Position numbers and translations under genes: made by a program. A stretch of DNA of 64,000 nucleotides from Dallia pectoralis (lineage: Eukaryota > Chordata > Actinopteri > Esociformes > Umbridae), in the NCBI GenBank assembly GCA_029465975.1, contig CM055742.1:6544099-6608098 (forward strand), read 5' to 3'. The notes beneath the pieces were generated by a model. It did not search any database, had not been told where the DNA came from, and was given only the letters and a program-made list of their open reading frames with translations. Position 1 is the stretch's first letter; each line of letters starts with the position of its first letter. Below are positions 11,258 through 23,200 of this stretch, in pieces.

Positions 11258-14200
11258 ATGTGGGTCCACCCCGAGGAGGTGCTGCAGGCGGGTGCGCTGT
11301 GGATAACCGAGCGCGCAAACCCCTATTTCATCCTCCAGAAGCGCAAGGGCCACGGGGACGGTGGAGGAGGACTAGCGGGTGAGGAGTGCGTGATTGTCCG
11401 CTGTGCGTCACATTGTTTCACGCTTTTGCGCCCGGAGCTATTCATTACACAAAGGTGCTTGCGGGTGAAAACGGGATTCTGTGAATGCTTGGTCGGATAT
11501 TGAGTGAGGTGACAGGTGACACCAGCTGTGGGAAGAGGTGTTATAGTGGGGGTGACAAGGGGGGGGTGTCGCCTGTACACGCATGAATGAATAGAGGCCC
11601 GTTCCCCGAATAGCCCGACTAGAGGTGCACAAATGCGGTTGTGATTTGGATCTTTCTTCGGTCTGCCAGGCCAGTGGTTCCCAAACCAGGAGCACTGTGG
11701 GTTGGCATTCGAGTACAACCAGGGCACTAATACTAGTACGTAGAGCAGAGCAACATTATGTTGGTTGGTGGTACAGTAACTGGAAAAGGGGTTGGGAACC
11801 ACGGTACTAATGTGTGATGCAATGATGTGTGGCTCGGTTTGAGGACAGCTGCGGTATCTTATCGACTGACAGAATGTGGGTGAATGGTGCATTTTTCCCT
11901 CAGGGATCCAACATTTTTCAAATCCACCTGATTAAACCGAGGGTGGGGTTGGTTATTTAGAAATAAGTACTATAGATCTAATACAGATCTAATACAAAAA
12001 AAAACCATTTTGTTACATTTCCTTGACTTTTTTAAAGTTTTCCGTCTGTGTCAGATTGGCTGATTGGCGGAGAGTCCCACCCCTTACCAAGATGACATGC
12101 CATTGGTTTAATAATGAGTGACATTGTGAGGTCATGATATTGGCCAAAAGTTTGATCCTCCCCGATTAGGCTGAAATTCCCAGCCTTTTTCTTCGCCAAC
12201 AGATCCAAAAAAATTGGATAATAATATTCAAATCTTATAATTAGCCAAAACATATTGTTCTATGCCCTTGAGCACGGGGATTAACCCAAATTGCTCCTGT
12301 AGGTTTATCTGGACATGCTTAATTACCATAATTTTAGAAGCCACTGATTACTTGTCATTAGCTGTAAGAACAGAGCCCCCAGCCAGGGGATGTTAAAATG
12401 GCTGTCGATTTGTCATTCCGTGTGCTGAAGTCGGAATACCACTGGGGCAACACGCGTGTGCATTAGTGAGGATCAGCATGGAGGTGTTTTATGCGTAAAT
12501 ACTACATGTCTGAAATGACAACCTGATTCCCACAATGTGATGTTTCTCTGGGCTATTTTCAGACGGTCCGCACTAATTGCTCACGTAGTTCTCCCAGATT
12601 GCATTGGTCTCGTCCCATTCCGACTGACCCGGATTGAAGCCTATAAACGAACTCCTTGCGTCTCTTGATAATCCACACTGTTGGATATTGGGTTGCGACG
12701 CTACCTTGTTTTTCCTGATAGACAGGATTGCCAGTGAGGCAATGACAATCCACAAGGACTGAAATCAATCCTTTAAGAAATCAAAGGTGGACTGTTGGCC
12801 GGGCGTCCAGGTTTGTTGAAATGGTTGACTTGGAGTGGTAGAGAGTTTTCTGGTATTGCTGTTTCTCTGCATTGACTAGACTGGCTGGCCCAGTCATAGT
12901 GGGTTGAAGGTGAGAGAGGAGCCATTGTTGTCATTTGCTGCTGCGGGTTGCCTTCCTCCGTGCCAGTCAGTGTCACTGCCTCCTCTGCGTCAGCCAGTGT
13001 GTAACACAAATGACAAGGGAAGCCATAATGGCCTCCGAGTATTCAGTGCCAGTTTGTGTTACTGCCTCGTCTGTGTCAGCCAGCGTGAAACACAAATGAC
13101 AAGGGGAGCCATAATGGCCTCCGAGAATCTCATCAGTTGGTCACCGTCGAAACCATTCAGGCAACGTTTCACCGAAAGACAGTGGCCACGGTTTCACCTT
13201 GTGCCAACGACTGAAAGTCGGCCCTTAAACCGGGCACCACTCTCTCGCTGCACCACCCGCTTATCTCTCTGCCAGGGCAGTGACTCTAGCCAGAGCTATG
13301 TAGGATGATGTCGTCATTATGTAAATGTTGCCCGAGAGCCAGTTGGCGCTCTGGGAGGAGATGCAGAAATCCTGGGCTCACCCACCGACTGGCACTACCC
13401 ATCGAACGCGACAACATTATGCCACTTCACATGAGAACGATGGAATCAGTTGTTAAAAGTTTCCCAGGGTTATTTGATTTGGCAACACAGAAGAGAAGGG
13501 AGATTCCTCAGTGGTGAAATGTGGGCTTGTAACTGGATCCCCAAATCACCAAGAGTTCATGGTATTTGAGTATGTCATTTAGATGTAATGTAAATGTAAT
13601 TTAGATGTTTGGTGTGCCAGCTGAGCTAGGCCTACATATTGTGTGACATACCAAGCACACTTGACCTGGACGGGCCTGGAGTTCAAGTCTGCCTTCTTAA
13701 CCTGGTCCATGTCTCCCCATTACACAGTCATCTGCCGCATAAGTTCAGAGCCCTTTTTTCGCTGACCTCTGGCTCTTGGTCATGTAAACAAGAAGCTTGG
13801 CAAGGAGGAACGCCGAAAGGAAAGGCACTTGATTCGGATCAGGATTCGAACGAGTGCCGTGTTCCTCATCGGACCCTCATCCAGTGCCTGTTATTTGAAA
13901 CAATGTCGATTATTTTGCCATGGGTGTAATGAGATGCTGTGTCACAGGCCTAGAGAGAATGGGCCCAGCAAAATGGCGGAAACAGAAGAGACATTATAGT
14001 GAAAAAAACGTTTCTCAAGGCTGTGTTTTTCCTTTTCTTGAATCGCTAAATAAAGGAACCGTTCCACCACGTGGAGAAGGAAGCTTTTCTGTGTAACGAC
14101 GGGCAGGCAAGCTCTGAAACTCGCTTCTCCAATCTGTAGAAAACATCATGTGATGCTGCTCTGTGTCACTGCTGGATACAAGTGCTGTCATGCTCATGAT

Positions 14201-17200
14201 TTTCTGTTCTCCCACAACAGAGGAAATATTTCTCATGGTTGCTGTTGGTTCTGTACGTCTTGTTTTTTTCTCCTGGTATTTTGACTTATAGGGTGTTCAC
14301 CCCAGCGCGCGCGTGTGTCTGTGTGTCTGTGTGTGTGTGTGTTAATTTGACCGGTGTGCTTTCCCAGAGTTCATGTAATGGATTAATTGGTCAAAGCTAG
14401 GCTCTTCTCACCACACAGACACACACAGACACACACAGACACACACAGACACACACACACACAGACACACACACACACACCATACGTCATGTTCATTGTT
14501 GTGATCTTCCCACAAGTCTAAACAAAGAATCTTGTAATGAGAAAAATGATTTCATATCCTGTATAAAAGGTATGTTGATCCCTCTCAAGTAATGTTGTTC
14601 TTGCTGTTGTTCTGGCCTCGCGGTTTTGCTTGGTGAGCTGTTGTTTTGGCCTCGTGGTTTTGCTTGGTGAGTTGTTTTGGCCTCGCGGTTTTGCTTGGTG
14701 AGCTGTTGTTTTGGCCTCGCGGTTTTGCTAGGTGAGCTGTAGGTTGCAGGCAGTCAAACGAGTCACAGGATGTTGTGGGCGTTGTCGTCTCGCATGTCAC
14801 ACTTCAGCTGTGTTCAGGTCAGGTCAGGTCAGGCTCTCCAACAGTTAGATAAGGTTCACACTGTGTTCAGGAGCGGTGTGCAACAACTCCAGTTCCCGGG
14901 GTGCCAGTAGGCTCATATTGTCACCTGCTCATCACAAAACTACTAAACTGATTCGACTGCTTAACCTGTCATCAAGTTCTTTATCAATGGAAGAGGGTGT
15001 TACTGCTGGGCTGGAATAAAAACGTGCAACCTCGGAGATGAAATACTTTGTTCTACAAGAACAACAGGTTGAGTCTTTCATTAGGTTTGGGCATGTGTGA
15101 CCCTCCGCTCCTACAACAACAGTCCTGTGCAAGTTCTGTTATGATACATTAATGGTACGCTGGGCCTTTAAGGGGCAATCAGTAATTGATTCATCCATTT
15201 TGCACTGACGAATGACATGTAGTCATTCTAACAGAAACGATAGTGATTCTGGACCGGTATCTGGCATGTAGTCGTCTCTTATGGACCAATCCGAAGCACA
15301 GCCAAGCCTGTTGTCTTGCGATGCCGACTAAATCTGTCCCAAGTTTTATTTAGCCATACGTAGGATGGAAATGAAGGAAAAGGATGAAAAGAGAAATGTA
15401 GCCCCAGTTGTATTCAGGCATCTTCATTACAGCAACGAGTGGAGACGGACGTTATTAAAGAAGGGAGATGTCTCTGTCGAGACTGGCCCAGGATGATCGC
15501 AGAGAACAGTCTGTCTTCATCACGGTCTGTGACTCACAGTGAAGCGCGTGCTTCTGACACCAACTGCCGCAGCTGTCTGTGGCAATCACAGTATATCCGA
15601 CCAGCAACGGATCGTTTTAAGGCGCCTGTCTGTCCACGTGCTCCTTTATATCACTGTTATATTTTCTGGGAAGGTAACCGCTTAAAATGAAGTGCTGATT
15701 CTTTATCAGTTGTAGACCAATGTGGTATGAGAAATAGAATCATTGAAATGGCAAAAGGATCATCAATATTCAGAGCAAAAACCTTTCTGGAGGTTGTTTT
15801 AAAAAAGGAGGTGCTACGTTGCGGTGCTACTGGTTCCTTCAGATCTTGCCTCTGTAGCTTTACCACTTTCCTCAGTCTTTGTTGTGTAGGCGAGTCGTCG
15901 TCGTCGTCGTCTTACCTTTCATCTCAGGTGACTTTGTACTCACCTTCTCCCATTGATTCAGGTGTAACGCGAGCTTGGTACCGTTGGCTCGGGCTGGTCC
16001 TCTTCTCCCATACAACTGCACTGATGCCCATACGACAGAGACCACGCCAAACTGCCTGGGATATGAGTGTTTCGCTTATTTCTGCAACTCTTTTAGATTC
16101 ACATTGAGGGAGCAATGCGATTTAACGGTGGTCGCCACCTCACACGCTCCATAAAAGACTTCCTCTGGTTTGTTTGATACAGGGTGATCTAAATAGCAGG
16201 TGAGCTCAATAGCCTTCCATTGACAACATTAAGCAGTCTAACCAGAATGAATGCGGCAAAAATGGCAACGGTCACACAGTGAAGGACGTGTGTCCGAAGT
16301 GGGCCGCTGGTGAAATGCCACCGTCAGGTTTTTGGCATCGACGTGTTGTTATGCAGGGGATTGGTGTTTAGGACTTGTCTGTACTGGATTTGTTTTTGTG
16401 GTCGTTTTTGTTTTATATACATCAACATTCCTTCAGCTGGGGTATACAGAACCACGATATTCTCGAGCTGTTCCGCGGTACCCGCCTTCCTAACCCGGGT
16501 ACCCCTGTCTCTGTTCCGGTTCTTTCTTCTCCAGGTCTGCTGGTGGGAACCCTGGACGTAGTGCTGGACTCCAGCGCCCGAGTGGCCCCCTACAGGATCC
16601 TCTACCAGACGCCACACTCCCTCATCTACTGGCTCATCGCTCATGGTATGTGTGTGTGTGTGGTTAGTGTGTGCCTCCCCCACAACCCTACTATACCCCC
16701 CCCTTTTTCTTCACCCTGTTCTCACTTCCGGCATATTCCCTGGTTGCCTTTTGGCTCTTAAATGCCATGCCATACGTCACGTCCCGCTGCACTCAGAAGG
16801 CCAGGCTGACCGAGGCGGACACAGGAGATGGGAATCGCCAGCGACCAGCTGAAAATATCAGCAGGGGCGTCGACTAGTGTAATTACTTTCTAACGTGGTA
16901 TATCTTTGGTTGCTTCCGTTGACTTCACCTCCCCCCCGTTCCCCGTTTGTGTGCCGTGCCGCGCAAAATGGCGGAGCTGTGCGGTAATTTAAAGACCCCG
17001 CAAAGAAACCAACGCAATGGATTTAGAGTTGTTTCCCTCATCCATGTGCGGCGGTGTCGCGCCGATCGTCGAAGCCGGTATACACTTTTTTCACTTTAGC
17101 CTCACAGTCTGTGACGAGAAACATTTCATTGCTTCGAGTCGTGATGCAATCGCACGGACTCACCGTGACACAGTGAAATCATGTGGAAGCAGCGCGACGC

Positions 17201-20200
17201 TGCAATAAACGCAGGACAAGACGCAGCAACAGACTCCCAGGCTTAATCGGCGATAAAGACAAGATGAAAGAGTAGAGGCGTGATATTTACAGACTCCTGG
17301 AGGCATATGTGTGCGCACCCAGGATACATGATTACTGAACACTCAGTCGATAGAACAAGCTGTTGCCTAACTTAAGGGGCTGCTTTAAAGGGTGAACCAA
17401 TGCATGTCGTTGTCTTGGTACATTTCAAAGGTCGAATTGGGACATGCTATTGCTTGTGCCTGTGCGCGCGTGTGTGTGTGTGTGTGTGTAACTAAGCATG
17501 TATGTGTTGTTTAAGTAAGAGAAGGTAGATGGGCGAAGGTAGAGACGAGGAGATGACGAGCCCCTGGCTCTCTGTAATGGAAAACCAGGGAGAAATCCTC
17601 CTGAGGGCTCGCCTTAAAATGGCAACCACTCCACCATCCTCATCTCCCCCCATCCTCTCTCCGTCCGCCAGCAACTGAAGGAAAGTGGAGCAGGTCTTCT
17701 GCCAAGCATTAATGCAAGTTGAGTTTCTGAGCAGTGCTGAGAAGCTGTATTTTGGATTAGCAATGAAACGCTGTTCAACTTGTGCCTTGAATCTAATGCG
17801 TGCCATGTTCCAAGACTTTATTATTTGGGCATTTTAGCCATTTGTTTTGGGGTAGTTAGTTGTTTTGGCGATTATCTAGCCGGAGAACATGGGAACACAG
17901 TCAGATAGATTGATAGTCCTAATTAGTTGGTTAAATAACTGGTTATGGCCATCTGTACTGTCCATTTTTTGATTTCTCAGTCACCGATTGGTCCATTCCA
18001 GGTAATACAGCAAAGCAGGTAACCAATCGAAGGTATTCCTATTTTATATTGCCCAATCGTTGCGCCCTCCTTCAAAACCCATTGGTTATGATGGCCCGAC
18101 ATTCTTTCCCAAAGGGTTTTGAGAGGGAGACGAGGAGAACAGGAGAATGCAATAGAAAGTCGTTACAAATCTCCAAGTAGGCCATATTTAAAAATAATAA
18201 TAATAAATAGCACATCTTTGCCGCTCTCGACTCTAGGGAGCTCCCGTAAGGAGATCACGGAGCACTGGGAATGGCTGGAGCTGAACCTCCTCCAGACGCT
18301 GTCCATCTTCGAGAACGAGAATGACATCACCACCTTTGTCAAGGGCAAAGTTCAGGTACTTCACAGTAGTGTTTTCCATACCCACTATTGTCCACAGAAG
18401 TCTGTTTACTCCAAACACATGCACAGTGAAGAAACGCTGTGAACTGCTCTGGGAGCTGTATTCTATTAAGAGGGCATGGCTTTTAGGATCTGGGTAGACT
18501 GTTCGTTATGTTCACTGGAGTTTTTTGCTAATGGTCGACGCAGTCAATTCATTGACATGTATAAAGAGATGCGTTCTCCCTCCAGGGCATCATCGCGGAG
18601 TACGCCAAGAACCACGGTGCGAAGGAGGACGACGACACGGACAAGTTCAAGGAGGCCATCTGTAAATTCCGTAAGCTGTTCGGCATGCCCGAAGAGGAGA
18701 AGCTGGTCAACTACTACTCATGCAGCTACTGGAAAGGCAAAGTACCCCGACAGGGCTGGCTTTACCTCAGCATCAACCACATCTGCTTCTATTCCTACCT
18801 GCTGGGCAAAGAAGGTACATATTCCAGAAAAATACAATAAATCCAGCTGACTTGAATCAGTCAGCTGGTTTTGTCTCGAACAACTGTTATTTAAGACTGG
18901 CCCTAAATGCTCCGAAAGTAGTTTTTTTTTTAGTAATGTGTACTATCAAATTGTTTGGATTGTGTTAGCTGGAGGTAATGTATATTTTAAACGCCCTACC
19001 TCTCAGCCAAGATGGTGGTCCGCTGGGCTGACATCACCCAGCTGGAGAAGAGCGCGACCCTCCTCCTCCCCGATGCCGTCAAGGTGAGTCTCAATGCTGT
19101 CATGGCAACCCGACTCCCTGTAAGCTCGTTTTCATCCGTCCGTCATCCCTGTCCAACCTTTATTCATCGTCTTCCTCGGTCCAGGTGAGCACGCGGGCGG
19201 CCGAGCACGTATTCTCAGTCTTTCTCAACGTCAACGAGACCTTTAAGTTGATGGAGCAGCTGGCCAACATCGCCATGCGACAGCTGCTGGACAACGAGGG
19301 CTTCGAGCAGGATCGGTCCTTGCCTAAGCTCAAGAGAAAGTCTCCCAAGAAGGTGTCTGCGCTTAAGAGGTGAGCGTCTGGTGCTTTTTCCTCTTTGAGA
19401 TGGGTGAAAAATATTGTTTCAGTTACACATCGCAGTGTTGTGTTTAGACAATATATCGTTTGGACAAAACCGCAAGGCGATTTTCAATGCAGATTGTCAA
19501 AACGTTTCTATTAAATGGTCAACCTGGCATGTACGCTTCAACACCATCTACAATATATTAACACTGTAAAAAATCCTGTCGTTCATTGGATACAAATAGG
19601 GTGTTTCGAACAAGTATTTTCTAATGTTCCTGAAGGACACTAAAACTGGAAGTCCTTTTTATTCGTTTGGCTCACAGCCACTTGCTTTACTACAACATCA
19701 TGACTATATTGTATAGTCCAATTAGCTCCGGCTGAAACTTAACTACGGCAATTAACTACCAAAGTTTGTATCAGTGGCCATGACTTTAAAACTCATTGCC
19801 CTGACGACATAAAGTCCATAAAGTCGGACTGGTTCCATGTATGGATATTGGTTGTGCTTTTATTCTGTCATGCTTTGTCTTGATTTTTGTCCTGGTCTTC
19901 GCTTACCAACGTAACCGTTACTGTCTGTAAACATCAGCTGTCGGTCAACTCACGCCCATATTCCTCACTCTCCCAGGGACCTGGATGCCAGAGCGAAGAG
20001 CGAGCGGTACCGGGCCTTGTTCCGTCTGCCCAAAGACGAGAAGCTGGACGGACACACCGGCTGCACCCTCTGGACCCCCTTTAACAAGATGCACATCCTG
20101 GGCCAGATGTTTGTCTCCACCAACTACATCTGCTTCACCTCCAAGGAGGAGGCCCTGTGCAGCCTCATCGTTCCCCTCAGAGAGGTGAGTCTGGCCGGGG

Positions 20201-23200
20201 TCTGGCCAGGGTCGGCCCGGGGTGAAGGAATGGAGAGAGAGTTTTGTGCACTGGACCCGCCATGGGCCACAAGATTGGATTGGTCCGATCCTTTAGACCA
20301 GCCTAATCCGTTACTGAATTGATCGAGTGAGAAATTGTGCAGTTCACGCGACATGACATTGGGACCCTACGGACAGATTCCACCAGTGGCTAATCAGGTT
20401 TAAAGATGATAAGTCTGTTTCCACGGCAGCTCAGCTGTCACCGCCGCTATGGGTACTTCCTTCTCCCTGCCCCGCGTTGTCACATTACTACCACACAGAC
20501 GTTAACGTTGGTGTGCCAAGCGTGGATGAATTCGTGATGCCTGACGCTAGCGTTGTAGCGTGCGGTTCTTCGTTGACTCGTTTTTCCGAGCGTTTGGGTT
20601 GAATCTGAAGCAATGTGAAACCTCTAGTCTACTCTGTGCGGGCACTCTGTGTTTATATCAACTGTGTGTGTGTGTCTGTGTGTGCACCCTCGCAGGTGAC
20701 GATCGTGGAGAAGGCTGACAGCTCCAACGTCCTGCCCAGCCCCCTGTCCATCAGCACCAAGAATAGGATGACCTTCCTGTTCGCCAACCTCAAGGACCGG
20801 GACTTCCTGGTGCAAAGGATCTCTGACTTCCTCCAGCGGACCACCTCCAAGATCTGCTTCGAGAGGGATATCACCGGGAGTGTCAGCAGCTCTGATGACG
20901 AGGTGAGGTCACTTCTGTGTCATTGTATGTATTTTTTAGGGTATTGGTCCTATACATCCAGTGCTGGTCTCAGATCAAGTGTTTTGACGAAGTCTCTTTG
21001 GATCACAGCATCAGCTAGAATAGGTGAAATGCCAAACGTAGACCAAAGTGGTTAAACAACTTCCTGCCTGTTTGTCCGTCGTCTAACCCTGATCCTAGAT
21101 TAGTGTGTCCATCATCTCTCTCACAGCTAGTATAGTGTGACATGTCACTGCCTGAACTGTCTGTCAGCCCTGATCCTAGACCAGTGTATCTGTCATCTAA
21201 CCCTGGTTCTGGGCTGGTGTGTCTGTCATCTAACCCTGGTTCTGGGCTGGTGTGTCTGTCACCTAACCCTGGTTCTGGGCTGGTGTGTCTGTCACCTAAC
21301 CCTGGTTCTGGGCTGGTGTGTCTGTCACCTAACCCTGGTTCTGGGCTGGTGTGTCTGTCACCTAACCCTGGTTCTGGGCTGGTGTGTCTGTCACCTAACC
21401 CTGGTTCTGGGCTGGTGTGTCTGTCACCTAACCCTGGTTCTGGGCTGGTGTGTCTGTCACCTAACCCTGGTTCTGGGCTGGTGTGTCTGTCACCTAACCC
21501 GGTTCTGGACCGGTTTGTTCCCAGCAGGGCTCCCTCCTCTCCAGCAGTCCCCAGCAGAGCAGCCTGGGCTCAGAAGGTTCCTCAGAGGGCGAACGGCAGT
21601 TCAACCTCAACGATAACAGCGTGCCGACCGCCACTCAGGCACTAATGACCATGTATCGCCAACGCTCCCCGGAGGAGTTCAACCCCAAACTGGTATGTCT
21701 GAAGAACGCTCACTGAACCCACTGTCGTTTTGCCTTGAGGGCTGTTTTGCCTCGAGGGCTGTTTGGCCTAGAGGACTGTTTTGTCAGCATCTTAATTATT
21801 ACGCTTCTTGGCTAATTAAACAAAACTGTGAATGACGGAATTGAGTTCCATCGGGCGTTTTATACATGACAGTGAAATACTAAGATGCGGACTCTAATCG
21901 TGTGTAAATGCCAGCATACTGAATAAACAATTGGGAAACACTTTGGTTTTGCCATGTATAGATGTGTCTGAGGCACCTTGTAAGTTAATTAATACTGACG
22001 TCAGGCTAGTGATTAAGAGTGCTATGCACTAGACAGCCACACCATTGATCTAAGAACCTGCCGGGTCTGCTGTTTGTAGTTCCTGTGTTTTATTCCCCCT
22101 CCAACATCCTCCAGGGTTTATGTTACACAGCTTCAAGCCCTTGTGAAATTGCTGATGTGGGCTAGTGAGTGTGTTTAAAGTACATAGACCTGATTTAATT
22201 ATAGTGAACAAAGCCAGAATGTCATTGTTTACTGACGTGTTGCCGTGATTGTGCCGGGATATGTCAGGGGTCAAGAGTTTGTAAACAGCCCTGTGCAGAC
22301 ATGCGTGAGCCAATCAAGAGGACCGGGGGGGAGGGATCTCACCATCAAGGAATGTTGATTGACATGACAATAGGCCACTGAAGTTACCAGGCACACTCAG
22401 TCCTGATTGGTCGACAAGCAGTTCTAGTGCTGTCATTGCTGGGTTATTGTTGATTCTAAAAAAAACAGCTTGATACTTAAGGAACTACACGCAATATGCC
22501 CGTTCCGCGTTCGATCCAATTGGAGTCACCATTAAACAAATGAGAAAATCCACTTTGAAAACCGCTTCGGCTCAAGTTAGTTCTTTTTGTCTCTCCGTTT
22601 TCCGATTTACTCCTGGACACGCAGGTCCGTAAGTGTTCGTTTGTCTCCGTTCTTTCTCCCAGGCCAAGGAGTTCCTGAAGGAGCAGGCGTGGAAAAACCA
22701 CTTCACCGAGTACGGCCAAGGAATGTGTATGTACCGGACGGAGAAAACCAAGGACCTGGTGCTCCAGGGTATCCCAGAGAACATGAGGGGAGAGCTGTGG
22801 CTGCTCTTCTCAGGTGAGACCAGCACTCACGTGCACTTTATCATATAAGCGCGTGTGCACACACAAACAAACAAACAAACAAACACACACACACATAATC
22901 AGTCAATCAAATGGATTTTATGAAGCTCTTTTTACATCAGCAGCGGTCACAAGTGCTTATACTCCGAACACCACACCTGAAACCACAAAGAGCAGGCCTT
23001 ATTGAGGTTGAGACCACGTCACCCTATAATACTGTATAACACGTTACTACCTTAATAGCGCTCTCGATTTCATTGTACGTGTTGTCGTACTTATGTCGCA
23101 TTTCTGTCACGTTACGCCTGCGGTCTGTGACATTCGCTTGCTTCTCTGTCGCTCGTTACGCGTTTCTGCAAGTCGTGTGGCTAGGCGGACGAAGGCCGTG

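Noticed and set aside
13835..13860. tRNA T-loop-like GATTCGAAC
   Set aside because: No acceptor stem, D arm or anticodon arm can be folded around it on either strand.
21137..21645. Two long repeat-rich frames (159 and 167 codons)
   Set aside because: They are created by the 33-bp intronic minisatellite and then run through exon 9 out of its true frame.
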